From: Volvox africanus
Taxonomy: Eukaryota > Chlorophyta > Chlorophyceae > Chlamydomonadales > Volvocaceae
DNA: 64,000 bases
Direction: 5' to 3'
NCBI GenBank assembly: GCA_030268105.1
Contig: BSDZ01000013.1
Coordinates: 3,701,001-3,765,000 of the forward strand
In this document: in pieces, positions 1 to 10,800 of the stretch
How the letters are laid out: each line of letters begins with the position of its first letter
Position numbering within the stretch: the stretch's first letter is position 1
The notes under the pieces: generated by a model
What the model was told of the DNA's origin: nothing
What the model saw: only the letters and a program-made list of their open reading frames with translations
Database searches by the model: none
Translations under genes and position numbers: made by a program

Positions 1-736
1 GAATTTCGTGGGACGCACACCCTCTGTTTGGGATACGTTTCTGACTTCGGCAGAATTCGCACTTAACAACGCTGTTAACCGCTCTACAGGTCAAAGCCCT
101 TTCTTTCTGAATTATGGATTCCATCCTGCGCTACCTGTGTGGCGAGAATTGGAGATAAATATTCCTGCGGCTAAAACCTTTGTCAAGTCGTTCCTATCCT
201 GCATGACAGACGCGAAGGCATGTTTGGATGCGGCACAACAACGAACGACGGACTATTATAATAAATCTAAACGGGACGTAACATTTTCGGTGGGACAAAT
301 GGTATTACTGAGCACTAAGAACCTGCGTTCGCTCGCCGACGGTTCCCGTAAATTGTTACCTCGTTGGATCAGTCCATATCCCGTTGTTCGCATGGTAGGG
401 AATGTAGCTGTGGAGCCTTCTGACATGAATATCCATCCCACATTTCATATTTCTTTAATTTGCCCTTATCGCGGCACAGCACCCGTTACGAACGACACCG
501 ATGCCCCTGCAGTAATGGACCCCGGTCCCGAGACCTGGATCGCAGGTAAGCAAAAAGTGTATGATGTGGAACGCATACTGGATTATCGGGTTCGTCTCAT
601 TGGTCGACAACGACGAAAGCGGAAGGTGCATGAATATCTGGTCAAGTGGACTGGCTATCCTAGCGAGCATAATTCGTGGGAGCCGATGCGGAACTTCTCA
701 CCGGAAATGAAGCCCCTGTTCGAGGAAGCTCCTTGA
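1..736 (+). pseudogene. Ty3/gypsy chromovirus pol, 3' fragment (integrase C-terminus and chromodomain)
   Basis: The frame is open from the window edge and ends at TGA 734-736. It encodes the end of the integrase core ([19 protein letters not shown]), the GPY/F-like region ([21 protein letters not shown]) and a C-terminal chromodomain (YDVERILDY, then [20 protein letters not shown]). In the family the chromodomain directs integration to marked chromatin. Against sibling copies it has lost a few residues at 'VEPSDMNIHP' (siblings read VELSLPSDMNIHP) and ends early ('EEAP'). A purine-rich tract (about 779-790) and an LTR follow, so this is the 3' end of an internal region whose front lies outside the window. 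Confidence 0.9.
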
Positions 737-794
737 TCCTTGCAGTCGATGCTGTTCGATGGAGGAGGACGCTGCATACGGGAGGGGGGATAGT

Positions 795-1606
795 TGTTGT
801 ACGCAGGTTCAATCACCGTTTACATTTATGAAGGCCGCAATGCATTCAGATATCATAAAGCATAATACAATCATATTAGCACCATATACCTGAGTATATC
901 TAGCTAATCAGGCATGTCACATCATCATTCACGACATCGCGCTGTCGGTCAACATGTTTGACTCGAGGCTGATAATTAATGCGCGACCTATCCATTGGCA
1001 TATTATATCACGTAATAATACTTTGAATAGTATTACCTCATCTGTGTCATAAACCATACGCATATGCAAGAATGCGACGATCGCGATGGTTGGGTCGGCA
1101 ACCGAATATCGATATTCGGACCTTTGCATATTGCATGCGTTGCATCCAATAATATCACGAATGACACGATATTTAGAGCAGTCTTACCAAGGTACTCACA
1201 CTTGAGATCGTAATCCAGTGAGACCTGTACTGCACATCGGTATCGCGACGTGATAGGTGCGAGGACGGCCGCCTAGAGACCGAAGTCGGCGCAACGCTAA
1301 CTTTGGACCAAGTATTCGAGTACTTAACTCTATTCGATACACATACATACGATATAATCATTTACATTCGGCCTGAGCTATTCTAGCATTCCATCTGCAG
1401 CCGAGTGATGAACATTGCCCACGGGGTCTGACGGCAGACTGTAATTCTGTAACTGAAGAACATTGTAAGTTGAATCTTTCCTTGCTATTGAGTCTTCCGC
1501 TGTCTACTATTCGGATTGGCTTGCCTTGCTCGTAAGCTTGGTACGCACGCAGCTAACACCTAGACGTGCAGAGCTAATACATGATTGAAGAAGGAAGGAT
1601 ACAACA
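795..1606 (+). repeat. LTR, family A (812 bp)
   Basis: It starts TGTTGTACGC directly after a purine tract and ends GGATACAACA, giving TGTTGTA/TACAACA terminal inverted repeats. It contains the perfect 18-bp palindrome CCGAATATCGATATTCGG (1102-1119) and a TGTAAGTT block near 1465, which matches the volvocine poly(A) signal TGTAA and probably marks the R region. It is preceded by pol and followed by a primer-site-like stretch and gag, so one LTR is shared by two tandem internal regions. Confidence 0.9.
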
Positions 1607-2010
1607 AATTAGGTAGCGAGACGGTTCGACTCACGGCTGTCTCATCGTCACTAGCGAAGAGTATCACGAGATAACCTCGCCGGAAAGCTGATACGGTACT
1701 ATCCTCTACCTGAACTCCTGATACAATATCGGTCTGTTAAATAACAACCATCCTTTTGTTACCCGCAAGGTCTTAAGTCCGCAGAAGAAATTCTGTTGCC
1801 ATCACACTTGAAGTCGCCCCCTCGATAGAGTTGGGTATCGGGCAGGATCAGTGGCTGATGAGATATCAATTTGAAGGTGACAACCTACTGGTGGGTTACG
1901 TTACCGTCCACGTCGGAGTTTTACTCGGGTGAGAACTGTACGCGAGAGGAAATCCCTAAGGTACAGTTTTACCTCCACCTATTTTCCTTATGAAGTCTTA
2001 ATTGGAATAC
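1607..2010 (+). other. 5' leader of the family A retroelement, with a degenerate primer-binding site
   Basis: The stretch between the LTR end and the gag start has no convincing gene. Just after the LTR, AGGTAGCGAGACGG (from about 1611) matches in position and partly in sequence the TGGTATCGAGACAGG primer site of the intact relative at 6131. The change of the leading TGG to AGG suggests decay. Confidence 0.5.
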
Positions 2011-3288
2011 ATGTCGCATAATCAACATTCCCCATCTATGGGAGGGAGTGAACAGGCCAGTGTTGGAGCCCATAATGAAGGACCGGAGGTCCCACCAAAT
2101 ACTGATAATTTACATAATCCCCAGCCCGACGTTCCCCAGCCAAATGGTCCTTATCCAATTCAGGGCCCCACTGGGACGTCAGATCACGCAGGGCCCCCCG
2201 AAACGGAGCCGGACCCGGCAATGGTATCGCTGCAACAACTTATGGATGAAGGCGGAGTCCCTGGTTTCGTCGTTCCCACACCTCAATTTCATATTCCTCC
2301 CATTGCGGAACCCAAGACTATCGCAAGCGCTGCCCGCTCATATGTTCGCGATGCTAAAAGATACCTGAAGTTGGTAAAAGGTGGTGATCACGACGAGGTG
2401 AAGTGTTTATTTATTGGGGCCGCACTAAGCGGCGTTGCGAGGGAATGGTATGACCATTGGACCACTGTACAGGAGCACTTTACGTTCGAAAAACTAATTA
2501 ACGTGCTACTTACTCGATTCGCTCCCAGAAATCAATCGCAAGTGGCTGCCATGTACCGAGAACTACATGCAGGCACCTGCCGAATGCGATCTGACGAGTC
2601 CGTGGAGGACTACCGGTTGCGGTTTGAAGGTCTGACGGCACCTATGATTGGTTTTTCAGAAGGAGACTACATTTATTGGTTCCAACGTGGTCTCCCTCTC
2701 CAGTTGGCCAGAGCGAGTATTACGGATCCGGCGCTGGAAAGGACAAGATCGTATACGCGATGTGTTCAGATCGTTCGCGACGCCGAAGCTCGCCTTAGGA
2801 CGGGACAAGAGCACCCGACAGCCTTAGTACCATTACCAGTGGACACGACGCAAGATACCTCCAATGAGACTGACCCAGCACTTGAGACTACTGGCATCCC
2901 GCTACCGCCTGCACCTATGTGTCGGGCTGGCGCCCCTTCGACCAGTCGCGTCCATGTTTCTGGCAGCCGGGGATTAAGTCCACGAAATCCGCAAGTAACT
3001 CGGAATGTACGGAAGAGGAGAGACACGCCACAGAATACCGTCGCATCACGTGGAGCTGCATCGGAATTGAAGCGGTTGAGGACAGAAAATCGATGGCTTG
3101 CTAAATGGGGATGCACCCAGACGGAGTTCGCACAGCGACGACAATTGGGAGTTTGTCTTCGGTGCGCATCAAACCATCTTACAAGGAACTGCCCACTTTT
3201 ACCTCCGTTAGCTGCAGAACTACACCCGATGGACGAAGCACAGGGCACGATTTCTGTCGATGTAGTCGGGTCACCCAGGTTGCATTAG
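2011..3288 (+). CDS. Retrotransposon gag (family A)
   Basis: Nucleocapsid polyprotein of a Ty3/gypsy element. I prefer the ATG at 2011 (MSHNQHS) over the TTG at 2002. An N-terminal Pro/Gly/Asn-rich part is followed by the retrotransposon gag core (AARSYVRDAKRYLKLVKGGD, REWYDHWTTV, LLTRFAP, YRLRFEGL, YWFQRGLP). A basic linker follows, then a zinc knuckle CLRCASNHLTRNC of spacing CX2CX3HX4C, one residue shorter than the canonical CX2CX4HX4C. The tail after LLPPLAAELHP differs from related gags, and TAG TAA closes the frame, so the gag-pol junction here is probably rearranged. The long open frame suggests modest age, but pol downstream is broken. Confidence 0.85.
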   Translation: MSHNQHSPSMGGSEQASVGAHNEGPEVPPNTDNLHNPQPDVPQPNGPYPIQGPTGTSDHAGPPETEPDPAMVSLQQLMDEGGVPGFVVPTPQFHIPPIAEPKTIASAARSYVRDAKRYLKLVKGGDHDEVKCLFIGAALSGVAREWYDHWTTVQEHFTFEKLINVLLTRFAPRNQSQVAAMYRELHAGTCRMRSDESVEDYRLRFEGLTAPMIGFSEGDYIYWFQRGLPLQLARASITDPALERTRSYTRCVQIVRDAEARLRTGQEHPTALVPLPVDTTQDTSNETDPALETTGIPLPPAPMCRAGAPSTSRVHVSGSRGLSPRNPQVTRNVRKRRDTPQNTVASRGAASELKRLRTENRWLAKWGCTQTEFAQRRQLGVCLRCASNHLTRNCPLLPPLAAELHPMDEAQGTISVDVVGSPRLH

Positions 3289-3906
3289 TAAGGGACTGAT
3301 ACCCGACGAGGAGTTAGGCCTTATGTGTTGACCACTACTACTCCTAATTGTACCCAGTGATTCTGGCATGAAGAAGACTCTCCACTGCCGTTGATTAGAT
3401 GATCAGATGGCTGGTAAATATGCGTTCTTAACGAATTCGTACCGGTGGAGCATCGTGGGTCGCAGGAGTGTAGCGGGGGTTCACTACGTTTGACTCTACC
3501 AATGACGATGAAGTCATTTTGTTCCTTGAAATTTCGGACACCCGTGCGCTATAGGTGTCACTGACGACCTTATTGCTATTATGAAGAGCGATAAGCATTA
3601 TGGGGTTGGCCCCTAGTCGTCTGAGCGTTCAGGTTACCCTCGCTAATGAGGGTAAGCATCCCATCGTGGGCAGAATCACCCTTAGTCGTCGAAGGACCCT
3701 CTGTGTGTTAGGGCCCAATGAGTGCAACAAGGTCTCCCGGAGACAGCACTACATGGACATTGGGTGCCGCGACATAACGACAGTACCGCGCGCGCATCGA
3801 TATGGAGTCCAGCACAATTCACAACCTACGTACAGGCTAAGTCCGCTAAAGTGCGGATGAAACGGCATGTGAGGGATCTGCTCGCAAAGGGTATGATTCG
3901 GCCAGC
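3289..3906 (+). pseudogene. Degenerate pol N-terminus: protease to start of reverse transcriptase
   Basis: Fragments in different frames match the intact pol at 7830-9200. Examples are the protease-region block [15 protein letters not shown] near 3640-3690, a tyrosine/arginine block near 3780-3810, and the RT entry '[12 protein letters not shown]' near 3870-3905. The DTGA active-site segment is not recognisable, and several frameshifts are present. It is a dead remnant between gag and the fused RT-integrase frame. Confidence 0.7.
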
Positions 3907-4779
3907 ATGTCGCCATATTCGGCTCCGATATTGTTTGTCGGTAAGAAGGATGGGACGCTGCGTATGTGCATTAATTATAGGGGCTTGAATGCGACTACGA
4001 TTAAAAACCGTTACCCTTTGCCGCGCGTCGATGACCTGCTCAATAAGCTGAAAGGCTCAGCTTATTTTTCCTCGATTGACCTTCAACAAGGGTATAATCA
4101 GATACGCATCGCTGCCTCTGATATTCCGAAAACCGCTTTCCAGACTCCCTTCGGTCACTTCGAGTACACGGTCTTGTTGTTTGGACTTACTAAAACCTTT
4201 GCCATGTCGTTCCTATCCCGCATGACAGACGCGAAGGCATGCCTGGACGCGGCACAACAACGGACGACGGACTATTATAATAAATCTAAACGGGACGTAA
4301 CATTTTCGGTGGGACAAATGGTATTACTGAGCACTAAGAACCTGCGTTCGCTCGCCAACAGTTCCCAAAAATTACTGCCCCGTTGGATCGGTCCATATCC
4401 CGTTGTTCGCATGGTAGGGAATGTAGCCGTGGAGCTATCCCTACCTACTATGAATATCCATCCCACATTTCATATTTCTTTAATTCGCCCTTATCGCGGC
4501 ACAGCACCTGTTACGAACGACACCGATGCCCCTGCAGTAATGGACCCCGGTCCCGAGACCTGGATCGCAGGTAAGCAAAAAGTGTATGATGTGGAACGCA
4601 TACTGGATTATCGGGTTCGTCGCATTGGTCGACAACGATGAAAGCGGAAGGTGCATGAATATCTGGTCAAGTGGACTGGCTATTCTAGCGAGCATAATTC
4701 ATGGGAGCCGATGCGGAACTTCTCACCGGAAATGAAGCCCCTGTTCGAGGAAGCTCGTCTACGCGCCACGCAAACGTAA
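3907..4779 (+). pseudogene. Deleted pol: RT fingers fused in frame to integrase C-terminus and chromodomain
   Basis: The frame encodes RT from '[20 protein letters not shown]' to '[10 protein letters not shown]' and then jumps at about 4190 into the integrase C-terminus '[17 protein letters not shown]'. The deletion of roughly 2 kb removed the YLDD catalytic box, RNase H and the integrase core. The junction shares a short CTAA with both parents. A premature TGA at 4638-4640 replaces CGA found at the same place in the copy at 1-736; beyond it the chromodomain remains readable to TAA 4777-4779. No active enzyme can result, since the RT Asp pair and the integrase DDE are missing. Confidence 0.9.
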
Positions 4780-4840
4780 TGATCCTTGCAGTCGATGCTG
4801 TTCGATGGAGGAGGACGCTGCATACGGGAGGGGGGATAGT

Positions 4841-5303
4841 TGTTGTACGCAGGTTCAATCACCGTTTACATTTATGAAGGCCGCAATGCATTCAGATATC
4901 ATGAAGCATAATACAATCATATTATCATGATATACTCGAGTATATCTAGCTAATCAGGCATGTCGCATCATCATTCACGACATCGCACTGTCGGTCAACA
5001 TGTTTGACTCGAGGCTGATAATTAATGCGCGACCTATCCATTGGCATATTATATCACGTAATAATACTTTGAATAGTATTACCTCATCTGTGTCATAAAC
5101 CATACGCGTATGCAAGAATGCGACGATCGCAATGGTTGGGTCGGCAACCGAATATCGATATTCGGACCTTTGCATATTGCATGCGTTGCATCCAATAATA
5201 TCACGAATGACACGATATTTAGAGCAGTCTTACCAAGGTACTCACACTTGAGATCGTAATCCAGTGAGACCTGTACTGCACATCGGTATCGCGACGTGAT
5301 AGG
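4841..5303 (+). repeat. LTR family A, left part (interrupted by the complete family B element)
   Basis: It begins TGTTGTACGC after a purine tract (4826-4836) and is nearly identical to 795-1606 as far as ATAGG (5299-5303), where a complete element is inserted. It contains the perfect palindrome GATATACTCGAGTATATC (4929-4946) and CCGAATATCGATATTCGG near 5148. The rest of this LTR resumes at 12775. Confidence 0.92.
5299..5303. repeat. Target-site duplication ATAGG (left copy)
   Basis: ATAGG directly precedes the LTR start at 5304 and is repeated at 12775-12779 after the right LTR. Five base pairs is the usual size for Ty3/gypsy integrases. Confidence 0.93.
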
Positions 5304-6127
5304 TGTTGTGCTACGGTTCATTTCCCGCCGACGCGTAGGTCGACGCGATCCTATGAGGCGAAGTGCTTTTGTGATGAACGCATTACATATGAATGAATCT
5401 GCATGATTTAAATGTATTCGCATACATTTATATATGCATTTGGCATGTTGTCATTATCCATCGCGACATCGCACCATGGCAAATCCGCCTAGCATGCATG
5501 AATGACCAAATCATTGAAGTGCGCATTATGCTCGTGCTACGAAACGATAAGTAATATTATCTGATATAATATTACTTCATTTAAGCACACGTTGAGAGCG
5601 CCGCACTCGTCGCAATACATGCCCTGCAACCGGATATCGTTATCCGGACCCTTGCATCATGCGAATGCCGGAAAGGCTTATACGTTGTTACGAGTAGACA
5701 TCGCCCCTACGCAGTAGGGTTGTCACATCTAGGATCGGCCTCCTAATGTGAATCGTACGGCACTGCGATGCTGCGAGTATAACAGATGCGAGGACGGCTA
5801 AGCTAGACAAGACATCCGATACCGGAGAACACTCGTGTGTTCTAAATTACTATTTCTATACACTATTCTACTTAGCCCGAGCTAAGCCTGAACTTCGCTA
5901 ACCACCGCCGCATGATGATTGCTTGCTTCCGGCGCTGACGGTGATTTCGTCCATTGCATCGTTCTGATCCGTAAAACTGTAAGTTATATCTCTCTTCGTC
6001 TTGAAGTCTTCCGCTGTCTCTGTTTGCTCTCGCTTGCCTTGCTGTACTTGCAAGTGCTCGCGCATCGGTGTCGATAGTCTCTAGACGTGCAGATACTTAT
6101 GAGCAAACGCGAACGAGAGGTACAACA
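5304..6127 (+). repeat. 5' LTR of family B element (824 bp)
   Basis: It runs TGTTGTGCTACGG...GAGGTACAACA. Several strong inverted repeats stand out: AAGTAATATTAT/ATAATATTACTT with a 5-nt loop (5549-5577), CCGGATA/TATCCGG (5630-5647), AAATGTAT/ATACATTT near 5410, and AGAACAC/GTGTTCT near 5828-5845. TGTAAGTT near 5980 is the likely poly(A) signal. The promoter presumably lies in U3, but I see no clear TATA box. Confidence 0.93.
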
Positions 6128-6130
6128 ATT

Positions 6131-6149
6131 TGGTATCGAGACAGGTTCG
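6131..6149 (+). promoter_or_regulatory. Primer-binding site candidate
   Basis: TGGTATCGAGACAGGTTCG starts three bases after the LTR end, with the TGG expected opposite a tRNA CCA end. Closely similar sequence follows the LTRs ending at 23244 and, on the minus strand, at 19537. I cannot assign the tRNA. Confidence 0.65.
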
Positions 6150-6593
6150 TTGCCTAACTGTCTCTCTTTGTCTAATCGGAAGTAGGTTCTTTCTATGGCA
6201 AGTTCCAGCGACGAACCACGAGGACCGCTAGATACTTTGGCCGAAGACCTAGGTCGCGCCGTTTTGGACGCCACCGCTTCCGGTTTGTAATTGTTTAATT
6301 GCTTTTGTTTAGATTGCTGCACTTGTTGTGTAAGTGTACGCTCTGAGTCGCAGGTAATCTCAGTGCACCGGCATTGCTTGCCGCGGCGACTGAGACCGGC
6401 GTTCGTCCGGACCAGTTGGCGACTCTCATTGCCCAAACTACGGAGATCAGGACTCAGCTGGGCAATTACTTGCTGAGTTTGCTGAATCTTCTCAAGAGTA
6501 CTGTCGGTAGGCTCACCGAATCGCTTTGTACTCTTGCCTTTGCGATAGAAGTCGGCTTCTATTACGCAAAACTAGGGTATCGTTTCGTGCTCC
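6150..6593 (+). other. Leader of family B element
   Basis: The untranslated leader between primer site and gag holds short open frames but none with recognisable similarity. It presumably carries packaging signals; I see nothing specific. Confidence 0.5.
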
Positions 6594-7829
6594 ATGTCCG
6601 CGGAACACGACGATACGCCGCACACTAGCCTAGCTAGCCAACCCGATTTCGTTGTAGCTGCTAGAGCGCCGGATAGAGGTCTTGAGACTGTTGGCGCGCG
6701 AGCCACTCAAGAGCCCCTTTTCCTTCAGACCCCTGCTCACTTAATTGTGCCGCATTCAGCAGTGAACACGAATATGGACAACACTGCTGGACCAAGGGTT
6801 CTACCATTACCTCAAGCTCGAGGGCATGATGACATCCCTGAGGTGATGAGATTGTCGATTCCCGTTCCTAGGCTCAATATTTCGCTGACCGACAAGACAC
6901 CAGGGCATAGCATAGCCGATGCAACTCGTGCGTACGTGCGTGACGCTAAAAAGTACCTCCAAGCTGTTCATGGTGGCGATAATGACGGTATCAGGTGTCT
7001 CTTCGTTGGTAACACCCTCGAGGGCGCAGCGAAGGACTGGTATCGCAATTGGACCAACGCCCGGGGCAGCTATACTTTTGACGAGTTAGTCGCCGCTTTG
7101 CTCGCACGATTCGCTACTGAGGTTCAAGCACGCGATGTGGAAGCTCGTAACGTTTTGGCAGCCGGTAGCTACCACATGCGTCGGGATGAAAATGTACCTG
7201 CGTACCAGTCACGCTTCGAAGCACTTGTGACTCCCATTGCTGACCTCACCGAATCTGAGCGTGTCTTTTGGTTTAGGCGAGGCCTAACGAAACTTTTGGC
7301 TAAATGGTGCGCCACTGACTTGGTTGGAGCGCAGATCAAGTCGTATGACGCGTTGGTCGCTTTTGCTAAGGGCGCGGAGATACGACTTCTTGCCGGCGAG
7401 GAAGAAGTCAAGTCTGCCCCTCGTGCAAATGCCGTGCAAGTGCAGGATCCGCTTGGGGAAGCTGTAACTCTCGACCAGGACCTCGGCGCGACCCGCCCCA
7501 CGCCTACTGCCGCGACGCGACGCAGCAACGGGCAACGCAAGGCGCGCGGGGGCGCTAGCTCGGGTGTCCGTGGTACAGGAGGAGCAGGTCCGAGCTCGGA
7601 CCCAGCTAGGAACAGGAAGCGTGGTGGTGCGCCGTCGTCGGCAGCCGCACAGCGTTCCGACCCCAACGCGAAGCGTACTCGTACGGACGACACATTCATG
7701 CCAAAATGGAATTGCAATCGTTCCGAATTCGAGCGTCGGAAATTGGCCAATGTTTGTCTACGGTGTGCGGAGAATCATTCCACGAAGGATTGCCCTCTAA
7801 TGCCGCCGTTTGTACCTCAGCCGAAATAG
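6594..7829 (+). CDS. Retrotransposon gag (family B)
   Basis: A 411-residue gag starts at ATG 6594. It has a variable N-terminus, a gag core (DATRAYVRDAKKYLQAVHGG, LEGAAKDWYRNWTNA, LLARFATE, YQSRFEALVTP, VFWFRRGLTK), a Gly/Arg/Ala-rich basic linker and a C-terminal zinc knuckle CLRCAENHSTKDC (CX2CX3HX4C). It would form the virus-like particle and bind the RNA. The frame ends AAA TAG GGG at 7827-7829, and pol continues in exactly the same frame with no ATG for about 90 codons. Confidence 0.93.
   Translation: MSAEHDDTPHTSLASQPDFVVAARAPDRGLETVGARATQEPLFLQTPAHLIVPHSAVNTNMDNTAGPRVLPLPQARGHDDIPEVMRLSIPVPRLNISLTDKTPGHSIADATRAYVRDAKKYLQAVHGGDNDGIRCLFVGNTLEGAAKDWYRNWTNARGSYTFDELVAALLARFATEVQARDVEARNVLAAGSYHMRRDENVPAYQSRFEALVTPIADLTESERVFWFRRGLTKLLAKWCATDLVGAQIKSYDALVAFAKGAEIRLLAGEEEVKSAPRANAVQVQDPLGEAVTLDQDLGATRPTPTAATRRSNGQRKARGGASSGVRGTGGAGPSSDPARNRKRGGAPSSAAAQRSDPNAKRTRTDDTFMPKWNCNRSEFERRKLANVCLRCAENHSTKDCPLMPPFVPQPK
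7827..7829 (+). promoter_or_regulatory. In-frame amber codon between gag and pol, candidate readthrough site
   Basis: The context is CCG AAA TAG GGG CTT. From 7830 the frame stays open to 11891, and the codons right after the stop encode a block ([11 protein letters not shown]) that is also conserved after the gag TAG of two other families in the window (21756-21758 and 24481-24483). That pattern fits stop-codon suppression, as in murine leukaemia-type gag-pol, rather than independent initiation of pol. Confidence 0.7.
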
Positions 7830-10800
7830 GGGCTTGCCCGGGTTCCTGCGGAGGGGGCACCACCTGGGATTTCTGAACTAACGCGTGGTCGGTGGTCATC
7901 CTTACGGCCAGCCGTTAAGGCATTGTTGCCTTGTGTACTTGGACACATCGAGCGAGTCATTGCGCGACGCATCACGCTTGACGGACGCACAGGACTTCTC
8001 TGCTTCGACCCGTTGTGTAACTTGTTTACACCTCGCCGTCCCCTGTCGTCTATCGATCTGTCTAACCACGTGGTTTTGTTCATCCCCTCGTCTCTGCGTG
8101 AGATGTCGGAACAGTTGGCCATATACAGGAGATGTAGGCGTCAATATCCAGGCACTGCCGCATGTGTATTACTCCCCGCTTTCTGTCGGCGCAAGGCAGA
8201 GGCATCGTTAAGGGGTATGCGGCATGTCCACCGGTTCGAGCCGGGCACCGTTTTGTTTAATGGTGTGGATCGGGAGGGCACGCTGGCTCCGTGGCCACAC
8301 CTATCCTACTCGGTTGACGTTTGGTACGAAGCTCCTGATGGGGGTGCCGTTGGTTACGGACCCGCCTTAAGTGCACTGATGTTGTCTGCTGGGCATTCGC
8401 TCGTAGATAACCGTGTCCCTGTGGTTCAGATCGGTTTGAATGGCCGTACTCTGAAGGCACTTGTTGACACCGGTGCCAGCGACGACTTCATCTCTGTCGC
8501 AGAGGTGAATGCGCTGGGGTTGTCCCCAGAGTCGTCTGATTGTCCACAGGTTACCCTTGCTGACGGGGGTAAGCATCCCATTGTGGGCAGGATTACCCTT
8601 AGCCTATCGTTAGGCCCTTTGCGTGTTGTGACCCGGCCGTACGTGTTGCAGGGCTTAGCAGAGACTGCACCGTACATAATGGGGTCGTCGACATTACGAC
8701 AGTACCGCGCGCGCATCGACATGGAGACCGCAACCCTGCATATGTGCAAGGGTACTCTGTCGATTAAGGTACCTTTCCTGTCGTTCGAACATGTCACACC
8801 TGAGGGGGGCAAAGCTGAGGCGGTGCCTATGGTTAATTTCGCTGTGACCGCAATGGCCGCGCGAATCGAACCAGAGCTAGTCGGGCGTAAGGAGGCCGTC
8901 CGTTTGTTACGGAAGGGTGCCCACGGACTGCTTTTAAGGCCGCGGGTGAGCTGTTGTGTCACCACCGCGCAGATTTCTGTGGATCCTGAGGTTGAGGCCC
9001 TACTGTCGCAGTATGAGGACGTCTTTAAAGATATCCCCGGCCTACCGCCTATGCGTCCTGTTGATCACACAATCCCTCTCATGCCTGGAGCGCAGCCTAC
9101 GGCCCGGCCAATGTACAGGTTGAGTCCATTGGAGCTGGACGAGGTGAAGCGCCAGGTGACGGATTTGCTCGCGAAGGGTATGATACGCCCCAGCACATCC
9201 CCGTATTCTGCACCGATTTTGTTTGTCGGTAAGAAGGATGGGACCTTGCGCATGTGCATCGATTACCGGGGGTTAAATGTGAATACGGTGAAAAATCGCT
9301 ACCCTTTGCCACGCGTTGACGACCTGTTGGATAAGCTGAAGGGCTCGGCTTATTTTTCCTCAATTGACTTACAACAGGGCTACAATCAGATTCGCATCGC
9401 TGCCTCTGATATCCCGAAAACCGCTTTTCGGACGCCCTTCGGTCACTTTGAGTATACGGTCCTATCATTTGGTTTGACTAATGCCCCTGCGACGTTTCAG
9501 GCGGTTATGGACCGAATGTTTAGGCCGTTTATCGACAGGTTCGTTGTTTGCTACCTGGATGACATCTTGGTATATTCTAAGACGCGCGAGGAGCACTTGG
9601 AGCATCTTCGGCTCGTGCTCGACGTTATGAGGCGGGAGCAATTGTTTGCTAAACGCGCCAAATGCTTTTGGGCGCAGCCTCAGGTGGAATATTTGGGCCA
9701 CATTGTGTCGGCCACCGGTGTGAAGATGGACCCGCGGAAGGTCGCCGTGGTTCGCGATTGGCCCGCGCCTCAGAACCTCACGGAGCTGCGTAAGTTCCTT
9801 GGCTTGACCAATTATTTCCGGAAGTTCATTGAAAAATATTCCATCATTGCGGCCCCGCTTACTAACTTAACTCGCAAAGGCGTTTTTGTTTCACTCGAGT
9901 CGTGGACATCGCAATGCCAGCGGGCATTCGAAGAGCTCAAACGGATCGTTGCCGAAGATGTCACCCTTGCATTCCCTGATTACTCGTTGCCATTTCGTGT
10001 TGAGGTAGTGTCTGATGCCTCAATATTTGGAAGCGGCGCTGTATTGTTACAGGAAGGGCGACCGATCGCCTTCACGAGTAAGAAGTTTTCTGGTGCGGAG
10101 ATTCGCTACACCACCGGGGAACAGGAGCTTCTGGCCGTGCTGCATGCTTTAAAGGAATGGCGCTGTTACCTCGAGGGACGCCCGTTTACTTTAAAGACTG
10201 ATCATAAGCCCCTAACGTTTTTGCAAAGCGTTCCGACGTTGAACCGCCGTCAAGCTAGGTGGATGGAATATCTAGCTAGGTTCAACTGCACCTGGGAGTA
10301 TATTTCTGGTAAATTGAATATTGCCGATGCTCTCAGTCGACATCCGTCGCTACACGCTGCAATTTTGGCAGCGCCCGTCGTGCGGCCGCATAGCGAGGAG
10401 GTACCGATCGCGACGGACCTCGCGGAGCGGTTGAAGGTTGCCTACAACGCAGACGCCTGGTTCGCAGACCCGGCTAATGTAGAAAACCTTCGCAAGCAGA
10501 ATGGCCTTTGGCTACGGACGGAGGGTGCAGCTACGCAAATCGTCGTTCCGAACGACGACGCGCTACGCTACGACATCCTTGCGCGGTTCCACGAGGACCC
10601 GTTAGCAGGACACCCTGGTAGCAAGCGATTGATCGACTTGGTGCAACGTTCCTTTTGGTGGCCTCGTTTGGCTAAGGATGCGGCGAACTTCGTCCAGACA
10701 TGCAGTCTGTGCCAGCGCAATAAGGCTTTGTCCGGTAAGGGCCATGGGTTGTTGCAACCGTTGCCTGTCCCGGATGCGCCTTGGGAAAGTGTTTCCATGG

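Noticed and set aside
7169..7750. 193-residue minus-strand open frame opposite gag
   Set aside because: It is the antisense shadow of the well-supported family B gag.
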